Positions 9,373-26,426 are shown, numbered from the stretch's first letter. The stretch is 64,000 bases of DNA from Methanobacterium sp. PtaB.Bin024 (GCA_002067065.1 MVPY01000094.1:87510-151509), one strand, 5' to 3'. Numbers and translations are program-made. The notes: generated by a model not told the origin, from the letters alone.

Positions 9373-9792
9373 AAAAAGAAATAGGTTGATTAAAGTATAA
9401 ATCATTAATTATCAACAAAATTAATTAAGTAAAAAATGAAAATAGAATGATTAAACCCCCTTTAAACATCATATACTCAGTTGATCACTGAATAAAGCAA
9501 GTTTTACTTGTGATTGTTTATAAAAACTGGATTATGGAGTTAGTATCTTTTTAGGCATATTACAATGTTATACATTATACTATCAAAAACAAGTGCCCTT
9601 CCTGATCACCTTGTGTGTCGCACAAATTTTATGTAAAAATTATAATTACATAAAAAAATGTGATGGAATTGATTACAGCATAGGAAAAATATATGGACCT
9701 TTAAAAACATAATATTATTTTTAATCCATATTATGTGGAACACACCTTAAAAAACCGCAATTTACATTAATTTTTCTAGGGGAGATAATATT
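9373..9792. other. Divergent intergenic region with palindromes
   Basis: This is the promoter region between the dehydrogenase (leftward) and the HEAT-repeat gene (rightward). It holds a 10-bp inverted repeat (9627-9655, listed separately) and, just before it, a short TTGTG-N5-CACAA palindrome at about 9611-9625. An AGGGGAG ribosome-binding site precedes the gene at 9793. No other gene is evident. Confidence 0.4.
9627..9655. promoter_or_regulatory. 10-bp inverted repeat upstream of the HEAT-repeat gene
   Basis: TTTTATGTAA (9627-9636) and TTACATAAAA (9646-9655) are exact inverted copies with a nine-base AT spacer, 138 bases before the downstream start codon. The shape suits a dimeric regulator site, although AT-rich inverted repeats also occur by chance in DNA of this composition. 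Confidence 0.35.
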
Positions 9793-10350
9793 ATGGAAAT
9801 TGAAAAAAACGTTGCAAGACTGATTGAAACTTTAAAGGATAATGATGAGCATGTACAGGTTCAGGCTACAGAAATGTTGGAGGAGATCGGAGAACCTGCA
9901 GTGCCTCAGCTCATAGATGCCCTGGATGATGAAGATAAAAATGTTAGAAAGGGATCTGCAAGAGTTTTGGGGCTTATTGGCGATGTACGTAGTATTAAAC
10001 CCCTTATTGAGGCCATGAAGGATGATAATAAGTGGGTGCGTAGGGCTGCCTCAGGAGCCCTGAGTAATATGGACAAACGTGCAGTAGAACCCCTGATCCA
10101 AACTCTTAAAGACGATGACTGGAGAGTGAGGGGAGGCGCTGCCTGGGCACTGGGAAATATCAAAGCCCCAGAATCATTAGAACCTCTGATTGGGGTAATG
10201 AGTGACGATAGCAGTTTTGTTAGAGCTGGTGCTACTATGGCAGTTGGGAACATTGGAGGAGATGCTGCCCAAAAGGCACTCGAAGGAGCGCTTAATGATA
10301 AAAGCAGTTACGTCCGCAGAGTTGCTGAAAGTTTCCTAAACAAGGAATAA
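9793..10350 (+). CDS. HEAT-repeat (PBS-lyase-like) protein
   Basis: A 185-residue protein made almost entirely of about five HEAT-like repeats of roughly 31 residues with the pattern 'plieaLkDdd..VR..Aa.aLG.ig', for example PLIEAMKDDNKWVRRAASGAL and PLIQTLKDDDWRVRGGAAWALG. Such proteins are protein-binding scaffolds; the bacterial namesake is a phycocyanobilin lyase, a role that makes no sense here. It lies between the dehydrogenase and mdh on the mdh strand, and its partner is unknown. Confidence 0.85.
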   Translation: MEIEKNVARLIETLKDNDEHVQVQATEMLEEIGEPAVPQLIDALDDEDKNVRKGSARVLGLIGDVRSIKPLIEAMKDDNKWVRRAASGALSNMDKRAVEPLIQTLKDDDWRVRGGAAWALGNIKAPESLEPLIGVMSDDSSFVRAGATMAVGNIGGDAAQKALEGALNDKSSYVRRVAESFLNKE

Positions 10351-10530
10351 CAATCATTATTTTTTTGGCATTACGAGCATTAAGAAAGATGAACACCACA
10401 GATACATTAATGTAAAAATTAGGATCACTTTGGATGATTAAAGAGAGATATAATCATAGATGGATTAAAATCCTGTAAAACAAGATAATCCGGGGCTAAA
10501 TCTGCTGTTATATCCCTAGAAGGTGTCAAT

Positions 10531-11490
10531 ATGAAAGTTAGTGTTATTGGAGCATCAGGTCGGGTGGGTAAAGCTGCTGCATTTTGCCTGGCCGAAGAAA
10601 GTGTTGTAAGTGATATGGTGCTTTTATCACGAGAAAAAAGTCTGGATCAGATCCAGGGAGAAGCCCTGGACATGAAAGATGCACTTGCCGCTAAGGATAT
10701 TGGAGTGTCCATAACTCCTTCTTCTAATTTTGAGGATATGGCAGGTTCTAAGATTGTGGTAATTACTGCCGGGGTCCCTCGCACCCCCGACATGACACGC
10801 ATGGATCTGGCCATTCCCAATGCAAAAATTGTAGCCCAGTATTCAAAGTTAGTGGCTAAATACGCTCCTGAATCCATAATTCTGGTCATAACCAATCCAG
10901 TTGATGTGATGACTTATGTTGCCTATAAAGCTTCTGGATTTCCCCGGAATAGAGTTATTGGACTGGGAAATCACCTTGATTCATTGAGGCTGAAAAACCT
11001 TTTTGCCAAACAATTCAACATTCATGTCAGTGAGGTACACACCCGAATAATTGGTGAACATGGAGAGCACATGGTCCTGCTTTTGAGTTCCACTTCCATT
11101 GGGGGGATACTGTTTAAAGACTTCTCCCAGTACCAGTCATTGGATGTGGATGCAATCATAGAGAAAGTTAAAAATGCAGGGAGTTACGTCATTGATAAGA
11201 AAGGAGCAACTGAATATGGACCTGCTTTTGCTGTTTCTAACATCGTGAAAACTATACTTAACGATGAAAAGAGGATACTGACTCTCACCACATATCTGGA
11301 TGGAGAAATTTATGGTACCAATGATGTTTGCCTGGGAGTGCCTGTTAAGTTAGGGAAAAACGGTGTTGAAAGGATAATCAAAGTTAATATGAGTGATGAT
11401 GAATTAAAAGCTTTCAAGGTAGCTGCAGAGGTTGTTAAAAGTTCCACTCAAGAGTTAATGTCAAAACTCCCTGAAGAATTAATTAATTAA
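10531..11490 (+). CDS. mdh: Malate dehydrogenase
   Basis: A 319-residue LDH/MDH-family enzyme. It has the Rossmann loop VIGASGRVG, the substrate-binding loop TAGVPRTPDMTRMDLA with its arginines, ITNPVDVMTY, and the catalytic His in RIIGEHGEHMV. An Arg at the substrate-discriminating position fits malate/oxaloacetate rather than lactate. It interconverts oxaloacetate and malate in the reductive branch of the incomplete TCA pathway of methanogens. Cofactor choice (NADH or NADPH) is not certain. A T-rich stretch after the stop (11494-11520) is a likely terminator. A GGTGTC sequence sits just upstream of the ATG. Confidence 0.92.
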   Translation: MKVSVIGASGRVGKAAAFCLAEESVVSDMVLLSREKSLDQIQGEALDMKDALAAKDIGVSITPSSNFEDMAGSKIVVITAGVPRTPDMTRMDLAIPNAKIVAQYSKLVAKYAPESIILVITNPVDVMTYVAYKASGFPRNRVIGLGNHLDSLRLKNLFAKQFNIHVSEVHTRIIGEHGEHMVLLLSSTSIGGILFKDFSQYQSLDVDAIIEKVKNAGSYVIDKKGATEYGPAFAVSNIVKTILNDEKRILTLTTYLDGEIYGTNDVCLGVPVKLGKNGVERIIKVNMSDDELKAFKVAAEVVKSSTQELMSKLPEELIN

Positions 11491-11641
11491 TAACTTCTTT
11501 TTTTTAAAAACTTATTTTTCATTAAAATGGGAAATAATCCAATTATTTAGTAATAAAAACTAACAATATCAGGATCACATCAGCTACAAAATAAAAAAAA
11601 AGTTTTAGGGCCCCACATTTAACCCTTTAAAAAAATCAATC

Positions 11642-11938
11642 TTAATTAGTGGTATTCGTTTCTGTATCGGTAGCTGTGTTCTTTTTAGGTGTATCCGTTG
11701 ATGTCTGTGTGTTAGTAGTTGTTGTTTTTGTAGGAGTATTATCTTCTACTGCTGTATCCTGAGTGTTCCTGTAATAGGTGTAGCCACCATCCTCATAATC
11801 ATTACTACCTGAATCATCTGAACTGTTAGTTATGTTAAGTGTAAGATTCCCGGCAGAGTTTAGAATACCAGTGAAATAACCACCAACAAAGGCTAATACA
11901 ACTAGCACCGCAATTAATGCGATTGGTATTTTATCCAT
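11642..11938 (-). CDS. Small membrane-anchored Thr/Asn-rich protein
   Basis: A 98-residue protein with one N-terminal membrane segment (IALIAVLVVLAFVGGYFTGIL) and then a low-complexity exterior rich in Thr, Asn, Asp and Ser, ending in a run of T/N/D/K residues. Several N-x-S/T sequons (NLT, NIT, NSS, NTT) would suit N-glycosylation. No domain is recognised. Its make-up resembles the linker regions of the PepSY-like proteins at 25-489 and 23185-23553, but it lacks their C-terminal domain. It may be a surface spacer protein. Confidence 0.6.
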   Translation of the reverse strand: MDKIPIALIAVLVVLAFVGGYFTGILNSAGNLTLNITNSSDDSGSNDYEDGGYTYYRNTQDTAVEDNTPTKTTTTNTQTSTDTPKKNTATDTETNTTN

Positions 11939-12333
11939 AATAATGCACTCCCTAATTTTATATGATAAATTTGTAGATCATCCTATATTTCGAAATTTCA
12001 AAAATGACATTTATGCATCTACATTAGATGTATCTTCTTATTATATTTCCCTATATAATAAGATTCCCCCTATTATCCTAATAAGATTTGGTTATAATAT
12101 TATTATTAACACCGCCACAAAAGAAATATTTATATGAATGTTCATTATAATTAATATTAAAATCTATATTTTAAACATTGTATAAAAAAATTACCTGATT
12201 AAGAATTTTATTTCAAAAATATTGCAGATCGGAAAAGAATTTCCGGTAAGTTTATATTCTAGGTATGGCAAATATAATTGCTTATCAATGATAACGAAAA
12301 CTATACAAAAACAATAATAATAAAGGCAGTAAA
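11939..12333. other. Divergent intergenic region with nitrogen-operon promoter
   Basis: This region divides the Thr-rich protein (leftward) from pdxT (rightward). It contains the GGAA-N6-TTCC operator at 12231-12244. Possible TATA elements are TTTTATTTC near 12206-12214, just upstream of the operator, and GTTTATATTCT near 12250-12260, just downstream. Which one is used cannot be decided here. I see no other gene. Confidence 0.45.
12231..12244 (+). promoter_or_regulatory. NrpR-type operator upstream of pdxT-glt
   Basis: GGAA-AAGAAT-TTCC, extended on both sides by one base to CGGAA-N6-TTCCG, 89 bases upstream of the pdxT start. GGAA-N6-TTCC is the operator of the methanogen nitrogen repressor NrpR, released when 2-oxoglutarate is high. 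The same palindrome occurs before both amt genes in this window, which supports a real regulatory site. Binding itself is inferred. Confidence 0.72.
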
Positions 12334-13823
<1,490 letters not shown>

Positions 13824-13834
13824 GATGTGAGAAA

Positions 13835-14520
<686 letters not shown>

Positions 14521-14524
<4 letters not shown>

Positions 14525-15657
14525 AAATGACCCAAACCCATAAAGACCAAAAGAGTGTGGCTCTGGTGGGAACTCCCTGCCACATCATAGCTGCAGAAAA
14601 AATGGACCACTACCCCAATATCATTGGTGATGTTCCAGTGGATTTCAAGTTAGGACTCTTCTGTATGGAAAACTTCTCCCACACCTACCTTAAAAATTTC
14701 TTATCTCAAAATAACATTGAAATGGATGATGTGAAAGAGTTCAGAGTGGAAAAAGGCCAGTTCTGGGCCTACCTGGAAAATGGTGAGGTTTTTAAAACAC
14801 CCTTATCCAAAGCCAAAACTTGTATGAGGAAAAACTGTCAGGTATGTATGGATTACACCTCAGAACTAGCTGACCTTTCAGTGGGAAGTGTGGGTTCAGC
14901 TCCAGGATGGTCCACAGTCATCGCCAGGACCGAAAAAGGGCTTAAAACATTGCAAAAAGCTGAAAATGAAGGTTACATAGAAACCAAACCAATCCCTGAT
15001 TCAGGAATTGTTTTATTAGAGAAATTGGCTAATAAAAAGAAGAAAGAAAACCGGGAAGAGATTAAAAATAGGGAGTCTGTTGCTCGACCTGTACTCTACC
15101 GTAGATACATTAATGACGAGGAATTCACTGAAGAAGTAGCATCCTGCCAGTTTACTGACCTTAAATCCGACGTTATTGATGTGGGTAGCTGTGTGCTCTG
15201 CGGTGCCTGTTATTATGCCTGTCCTGAAAACATAATAGCCATTGAAGATCGAAAACCACAACTAAAAGGAGATTGCCCCCCTGAATGTAACCTGTGTTAC
15301 GTGGCCTGTCCCCGCACCTACCTATCACAGGAAATTTTAAACCGGGAACTGGACCAGAAACCCCTTGGAAACTACATAAAAATATTATCTGCCCGTGCAA
15401 CCCGCGTTGAGGGTCAGGATGGAGGAGTGGTTACTGCTCTTCTAAATTACCTCCTAAAAGAGAACATAACCAAACAGGCCATTGTAGTAGATAAGATGGA
15501 TGATAATCCCTGGAAACCAGAGGCCATACTAACCTCCGATGTGGATGATGTGAAAAAGGCTGCTGGTACCAAATACTCTGCCTGTCCTGTTTTCAAAGTA
15601 CTTAAAGATAACACTGAAAAGAATTCTAAAAATGATTCTGCAAAGGAGGTGTCCTAG
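14521..15657 (+). CDS. FrhB-like F420/flavin iron-sulfur subunit, circularly permuted
   Basis: A 378-residue protein related to the beta subunit of F420-reducing hydrogenase (FrhB/FpoF), with its parts in unusual order. Residues ~10-165 match the usual C-terminal half (VALVGTPCHIIAAEKM, KLGLFCMENFSHTYL, CMRKNCQVCMDYTSELADLSVG). Residues ~225-275 are a two-cluster ferredoxin (CVLCGACYYACP, CNLCYVACP). Residues ~285-360 match the usual N-terminal half (RVEGQDGGVVTALLNYLL, AAGTKYSACPVFKVL). In FrhB the KYS segment normally runs straight into the VGTPC segment, so this is a circular permutation. In the glt operon it is the likely electron input, plausibly from F420H2, to the FMN subunit; the donor is inferred. 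Confidence 0.85.
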
Positions 15658-17157
<1,500 letters not shown>

Positions 17158-17331
17158 ACAGAATTTTTGGGATTTAATTTTTTTCCCATTATTACATTTT
17201 AATTAATTTTTTTCTATTTTAGTTAAATAATAAATAAATTGTACTAAATTTTCTATCATCCATAGTTATTCATTTTATCATGATTTATATTAATCGATGG
17301 TAAGTTATACCTTTTTTCAAAATGGGAAAAG

Positions 17332-17369
17332 TTATATATTAAAAAATTTATAATCGGAAATATGTTTCC
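17332..17369 (+). promoter_or_regulatory. amt1 promoter with NrpR-type operator
   Basis: A TATA-like TTATATATT at about 17332-17340 is followed by GGAA-ATATGT-TTCC at 17356-17369, which places the palindrome over the expected transcription start. That arrangement suits repression by NrpR. From here to the amt1 ATG is a ~170-base leader (17370-17538) containing a weak inverted repeat, ACTCATT at 17384-17390 with AATGAGT at 17414-17420. The remaining gap from 17158 is T-rich and otherwise featureless. Confidence 0.72.
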
Positions 17370-17522
17370 CCCAGCCTATTGCCACTCATTACTCAATTTT
17401 TTTAAAAAGCTAAAATGAGTCAGATGCCCGGAAAACATCTATACAAATTTTTGAGAATTTCAATCAAATGTAATGACTAAAATTTAAAGGAAATTGAAAA
17501 TGTAAATTAAGTTATTTCATTT

Positions 17523-18771
<1,249 letters not shown>

Positions 18772-18856
18772 ACAGTTATAAAAGTGTGACTGCCAATTAA
18801 TCCTTAAGGATAAATAGATTGTAGATAAATCATTCCTTAAAGAATCATATGATTGA

Positions 18857-19204
<348 letters not shown>

Positions 19205-19667
19205 TCCAATATATTATAATGATTTTAAATTTATTTTCTCTTCCTATTTTTTATTTTTAATGACAGTATTATAATACATTGAAATTTATTCATAAAAAAA
19301 TGCAGTTCTATGTTTATTGTTGTAATATTTATCTAAAAATTCCAAAAATAATCAGATAAATTATTCGATCTATTACTTTTTTTATAACCACCTAAGCGAA
19401 ACATTTATAAGAGATTAAAAATAATAATCAGTTGTCGGAAGTATGTTTCCGATATCCGGCAAATTGGGGTGAAATCTTTATGGAATAAAAAAAGATATAA
19501 AAAATGCTTTAGGCCCCTTGACCTAAGCTAAAAATAGCTGAAATAACTTTAATAAGCAAAAAATAATGTTTGTATCTTTGTTTACAGATATACACAAATA
19601 TACTAGATAAAATTCAATTTTTTAAAAAAAACCAAAAAATACAATCTATAATTAGGAGGAAAAATCA
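19205..19667 (+). promoter_or_regulatory. amt2 promoter, NrpR-type operator and long leader
   Basis: A TATA-like CATTTATAAG (about 19402-19411) is followed by TCGGAA-N6-TTCCGA at 19435-19452, whose core GGAA-GTATGT-TTCC (19437-19450) shares five of six spacer bases with the amt1 site. The leader from there to the ATG at 19668 is about 215 bases. It contains a hairpin, GCTTTAGG (19506-19513) with CCTAAGC (19522-19528), one base bulged. AGGAGG precedes the ATG. The 5' part of the gap (19205-19400) shows nothing beyond T-rich sequence after glnK. Confidence 0.72.
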
Positions 19668-20879
<1,212 letters not shown>

Positions 20880-20899
20880 TCAATATGCGCGAGCCATGA

Positions 20900-21247
<348 letters not shown>

Positions 21248-21403
21248 CTACCCTCCAAATCCTACTTTCATCTCCCTTTTCCCTTTTTTTATTTTTTAAG
21301 GTTAAACTAATTTTCTTTTTAAATGAATAAACTAAATAATTAAATTTATATAATCACAAGTTCTCTTTGTTAATCAAAGTATAGCAAATGGGAAAGCATA
21401 ATC

Positions 21404-22108
21404 ATGTACCAAGAAATAATCCCAAAAATATATTTGATTAAAACAGGTAAACCCAGTTGCCAGTCCTATCTCATCATTGGAGATAAAATGAATGTTCTTA
21501 TTGATCCTGGCATAAATCAGAATTTTAAAATCTTAAAAAAAGATCTGAAGGATATAGGGATAGATATAAACTCGTTAAATATGGTTATAAACACCCATGA
21601 ACATGTGGATCACTTTGGAGCCAACATTTACCTGCAGGATAAGTTGCCAATTATAGCTCACCGCTATGCAGCCACTAAAATAGCATCTGCTGATGATGAG
21701 GTACTGCTCTGCCGGGCACATGGACATGACCCCCATGGTTATCATGTGCACTTATGGTTAGAGAATATGAATGTGATTGACATGGGAAACTGGTTTTTAA
21801 AGATTTTCCACACTCCTGGACATACCTCAGGATCACTATGTATCTATGAACCCCGTGAAAGAATACTGATCTCTGGTGATACCGTGTTTGCTCGTGGCAC
21901 CATATCGAACATATCCAGCTCAGGTAGCTACGGTGAGTATATAAACTCCCTGGCCCGGCTGAATACCATGAAAATAGACTTATTACTACCTGGTCATGGT
22001 AAAATATCCACCAATGTAGAGGAAGACATTGAAAAGGCTATTACCAATGCCACTCAAAAGCATGAAGAATTTTTAAACCAAAATAAATTACCAGGAACTT
22101 CAGAATAA
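21404..22108 (+). CDS. Metallo-beta-lactamase-fold hydrolase
   Basis: A 234-residue MBL-fold protein. Metal-binding motifs are visible: NTHEHVDHFG (HxHxDH-type), FHTPGHTSGSL (His), ISGDTVF (bridging Asp) and LLPGHGK (His). Two metals and a hydrolase or thioesterase-like reaction are expected, but the substrate cannot be inferred. It stands alone between glnK and an Fpg-like gene. The N-terminal IYLIKTGKPSCQSYLI segment is typical of glyoxalase-II-like members. Confidence 0.82.
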   Translation: MYQEIIPKIYLIKTGKPSCQSYLIIGDKMNVLIDPGINQNFKILKKDLKDIGIDINSLNMVINTHEHVDHFGANIYLQDKLPIIAHRYAATKIASADDEVLLCRAHGHDPHGYHVHLWLENMNVIDMGNWFLKIFHTPGHTSGSLCIYEPRERILISGDTVFARGTISNISSSGSYGEYINSLARLNTMKIDLLLPGHGKISTNVEEDIEKAITNATQKHEEFLNQNKLPGTSE

Positions 22109-22198
22109 ATAAGCATAATTAATCAAACACCCATAAATGCATTTAAATTACGTAAACATCCCGAATGTATCCTAAATGTAATATTCTGAGTGAATAAA

Positions 22199-23017
22199 AT
22201 GCCTGAACTTCCCAGTGTTGAGATCTTCAAAAACTATTTTGATGAAACTTCCTTACATCAATCCATAAAAGATGTGAAAGTTTTAAGTCCAGAGATTCTG
22301 ATAGACACCAGTATCAAAAAGATGAAAGCAGTCTTAAAAGGGCACGAATTCAGTGATAGCCAGCGTTATGGGAAATACCTTTTCGGAAAACTGGATAATG
22401 GCTTATTTTTGATAATACACTTTGGAATGACCGGATATTTGGATTACATTTCTAAGCACACCAACAAACAACATCACCAACTACTTTACAGTGCTAAAAG
22501 TTCCAAATATCCTCGGTTGTTAATAGAGTTTTCAAATGGTAATTCTCTGGTCTTTGATGATGCCCGTAAATTAGGTAAACTGGGCATAACCAGTGCCCCA
22601 GATGAATTTATTAATTTGAAAAAATTAGGTCCTGATGCCCTGGAAGTGGATTTCAAAGATTTTCAGGAAATAGTTAAAGGAAGAAAGGGGATGATCAAAC
22701 CACTTTTGATGAACCAGAATGTGATAGCTGGTATCGGTAATCTTTACGCCGATGAAATCCTCTACCAGAGCAGTGTGCATCCCATGACCCCTGCAGACAA
22801 CTTAGATACCTCCGACTGGGAGAACCTTTTTCAGAATATGAAAAAAGTACTGGAGAAAGCCATAGAATACCAGGACAAACCAGGATCTCTTCCCACGTCA
22901 TATCTGCTTCCACAACGCCATAGAGGAGGATGCTGCCCTGAAGGGGGAGATCTGAAGATAATTAAAGTTAGTGGACGCACCACCTTTCTCTGTCCTCTTC
23001 GGCAAAAAATGAAGTAG
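22199..23017 (+). CDS. Fpg/Nei-family DNA glycosylase with degenerate zinc finger
   Basis: A 272-residue Fpg/MutM-like protein. The ATG at 22199 is chosen because the family needs Pro2-Glu3 as catalytic residues (MPELPSVEIF); the GTG at 22190 would add three residues before them. Other motifs are FDDARKLGKL, MNQNVIAGIGNLYADEILYQS (the helix-two-turn-helix region) and GRTTFLCP. The C-terminal zinc finger looks impaired: where Fpg has C-x2-C...C-x2-C, this protein has GGCCPEGG and CPLRQK, so the fourth Cys is Arg. It probably excises oxidised bases. Whether zinc is bound is open. Confidence 0.83.
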   Translation: MPELPSVEIFKNYFDETSLHQSIKDVKVLSPEILIDTSIKKMKAVLKGHEFSDSQRYGKYLFGKLDNGLFLIIHFGMTGYLDYISKHTNKQHHQLLYSAKSSKYPRLLIEFSNGNSLVFDDARKLGKLGITSAPDEFINLKKLGPDALEVDFKDFQEIVKGRKGMIKPLLMNQNVIAGIGNLYADEILYQSSVHPMTPADNLDTSDWENLFQNMKKVLEKAIEYQDKPGSLPTSYLLPQRHRGGCCPEGGDLKIIKVSGRTTFLCPLRQKMK

Positions 23018-23184
23018 TTTTGATAAAGAATAATTTGATAAAAATTGATAAACATAAAAATTCAATTTTTCCATCGGAAGGATTGATATCTCCATATCCA
23101 TTGTATCATCCCAAAATTTTATAGGATCAAAGGTGCTTTATTAAATATCAACAATTATTAGTTTACAGGCAAGAGGAGATCAAA

Positions 23185-23553
23185 ATGATTAAAAAATCAA
23201 CACTGGCAATGTTGGCTTTACTGGTTATGGTAGTGGTGGTTTCAGGATGTACAGATAACACAAACAACACCACCACAAACTCGCAGAACATTTCCAATCA
23301 GACCAATAATACCACCAATAACACAACAAACAACACAAACAGCACTAAACTGATTTCAGCAGCAGAAGCTAAAGCTATAGCCCTGAAATATGTTGAAGAA
23401 TCCGGTGTGACAGCAGGAACCCCTGAACTTAAAACCATTGATGGAGAACAGATCTACATAGTACCCCTTTATCAGAACGGAGAAGCAGTCGGTGAGATAG
23501 ATATTGATGCTGTGACTGGGGAGAACCTGGGAGGAGCTGGTGGGGCTCCTTAA
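23185..23553 (+). CDS. PepSY-like lipoprotein
   Basis: A 122-residue protein with a lipoprotein-type signal peptide (hydrophobic residues 6-20 ending VVSGC), then an Asn/Thr-rich linker full of N-x-T sequons (about 24-55), then a PepSY-like domain: ISAAEAKAIALKYVEESG and EIDIDAVTGENLGG. AAGAGGAG precedes the ATG. It parallels the TM-anchored protein at 25-489. It is probably a surface lipoprotein of unknown function. Confidence 0.78.
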   Translation: MIKKSTLAMLALLVMVVVVSGCTDNTNNTTTNSQNISNQTNNTTNNTTNNTNSTKLISAAEAKAIALKYVEESGVTAGTPELKTIDGEQIYIVPLYQNGEAVGEIDIDAVTGENLGGAGGAP

Positions 23554-23753
23554 ACCGATAACCACGAGAAATGGTCAAAACTTATTAAAAGCAGTTGGAA
23601 TTACACTATACTGAACACCAAATCAAATATAGTTTTAAAATAATTTAGCTGCTTAACTTATTCATTTTGAACAATATTTTATAAAAAAAATCTTATTTAG
23701 AATTTAGAACTAATAAAAAATTTAAATCTAATAAAAAATAAAATAAAGAGGTT

Positions 23754-24635
<882 letters not shown>

Positions 24636-24903
24636 TTGTTATTCCTCCATTAGGGATTATACATTAATTAGAGGTATTTTCTAAAAATTTAACCCATTGA
24701 ATTCCCGGTGAACATTCCACAACCTTTATATCGATTTGAATGGGATATGTAGGGAATTATGTTTTTATCCAAATTTTTAGTATACACTATTTCCATTTTT
24801 CCCTATGAGTTATTAAAATTTTGTACATTCATGAAACTGAATTAAGTGCCACCTGGAAAATGATAAGTGGAGATTCTTAAATAATGATGGATACATAAAT
24901 TGA

Positions 24904-25455
24904 TTAGGTAAATATCATTTTAATCCTGCTCTTAATGGGGGTCTGGAAACGGGAGATTTAGATGAAAGAATCCTGATCATTGAAAAACTCACCAAGTACA
25001 AGCTGTATCTGGAAAAAAACGGGCCAAAATTAGTTGATGAGCTTTACAATTATTATCATCAGGAAAAGGATGATGATCCCTCTTTGAGGATTGATGATCC
25101 ATCTGGTAGTGAAGGTCCCAAAGAAGTGGATTATATACGTTATGACAACCCCTATGAGGCTTATCTTAATGCTCAGATCAGGGTGGATGATGCTCTTATA
25201 CCCCTCCTAGACGAACATATTGCCTTTCTGGAAGATGACGAGGACATTGATCTAGTTCTAGAATCCTTTGAGCATAATGTTTATCGGGTTAAAAAACAGA
25301 TCTATACTGATGTTGAAGACTGGGAGCAGCTCATTGATCATTTGCCTGAAGACAGATTAGAGGAGATCAAGAATAATCCCAAGGGACAGGGGGATCTATT
25401 AATTAAAGAACTCATCTGGATCAGGAACTATGAGAATAAATGGATGAAAAAGTAA
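24904..25455 (+). CDS. Conserved-looking acidic protein with unclear start
   Basis: The frame ends at 25455 and is certain from 25084 (TTG). It stays open without a stop back to 24904 and the upstream part reads like protein (DERILIIEKLTKYKLYLEKN and on through LVDELYNYYHQEKDDDPS). No ATG, GTG or TTG occurs in that upstream part. The nearby ATG at 24962 is in another frame and stops after four codons. Either a rare start codon is used or a one-base frameshift separates the start from the body. The protein is acidic, helical and without recognised domain. Given coordinates mark the open frame, not a proven start. Confidence 0.5.
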   Translation, partial: LGKYHFNPALNGGLETGDLDERILIIEKLTKYKLYLEKNGPKLVDELYNYYHQEKDDDPSLRIDDPSGSEGPKEVDYIRYDNPYEAYLNAQIRVDDALIPLLDEHIAFLEDDEDIDLVLESFEHNVYRVKKQIYTDVEDWEQLIDHLPEDRLEEIKNNPKGQGDLLIKELIWIRNYENKWMKK

Positions 25456-25940
25456 AATTTAACAAAGTTACTTTAACTGGTGCTTTTTTAGACCATCCCT
25501 CATTGAATTTAACATGACGAATTCTCTCACACGATTAATTTTCTATATAATTCTCTAATTAAAGATAACACTACCCATCAAGAAACCTACAAATTCTTTA
25601 GTATTGTATATAATTGTATCTAAATGTAATGGATAGTAATCAGATACATTACATTATAATTTGTATTGACAAAAAATTTCCATTACAAATTTGTAAACCC
25701 AGAAAGAATTTTTTTTGTAAATCCTGATTAAAATTAGGTTTAAATGACAGATTTTTGACCATACATATTACAACTTCAATTAACAGCAAGTTAGTAATAC
25801 TTTTTAGTGTAATCTTATTCACAAAATAATGAGTTATTTAGAATAAGAATTTATTAATAGACACCAAAGATAAATTCAAGAGAGATTTAAGTTAACTAAA
25901 AAACTAATAAATAATTATCAACAATGCAAGGAGTGATTTA
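25456..25940. other. Intergenic region with a 9-bp inverted repeat
   Basis: No gene is supported. AATGTAATG (25623-25631) and CATTACATT (25647-25655) form a perfect 9-bp inverted repeat with a 15-base spacer, about 285 bases before the TPR gene. AAGGAG precedes the ATG at 25941. The rest is AT-rich. Confidence 0.4.
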
Positions 25941-26426
25941 ATGGCCACTAAAGAAGCTGAAATGTTTTATAAACAAGCTATGTCATTTTTAGACCAGGGA
26001 AAGATTGGGAAATCATTAGAATTTTTTGAAAATGCATTGAATGTTGATAAAGATTATGTTTCTGCCTGGAATGATAAGGGAGTTGCCCTAATGGAACTGG
26101 GAAAATATCCAGAGGCACTTGAATGTTTTGAGCAGGTTATCAGACTGGAGCCTGGTGATAACATGGCCTGGTACAACCGGGGATACGTGCTCATGATCTT
26201 AGAAGAATACCAGGAAGCTGTAAACACCTTTGACCTGTTTCTGGCAAGATATTCTAAAAAGGATGATTTCTATAAATACGCTTTGTACATGAAGGCCAAA
26301 GGATTATATTCTCTTAAAAAGTATGACGAATCTTTAAAATTAACTAAAAAGGCTCTTAAAAAGGATAAAAAATTCAAAGAAGCCAGAGAACTTATGAATC
26401 TCATTGGAGAAGAAAAGACAAAGTAA
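25941..26426 (+). CDS. TPR-repeat protein
   Basis: A 161-residue protein of about three to four tetratricopeptide repeats, clearest in SAWNDKGVALMELGKYPEALECF and MAWYNRGYVLMILEEYQEAVNTF, ending in a basic helical tail. TPR arrays mediate protein-protein contacts. It follows a strong AAGGAGTG ribosome-binding site and stands apart from its neighbours, so the partner is unknown. Confidence 0.85.
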   Translation: MATKEAEMFYKQAMSFLDQGKIGKSLEFFENALNVDKDYVSAWNDKGVALMELGKYPEALECFEQVIRLEPGDNMAWYNRGYVLMILEEYQEAVNTFDLFLARYSKKDDFYKYALYMKAKGLYSLKKYDESLKLTKKALKKDKKFKEARELMNLIGEEKTK

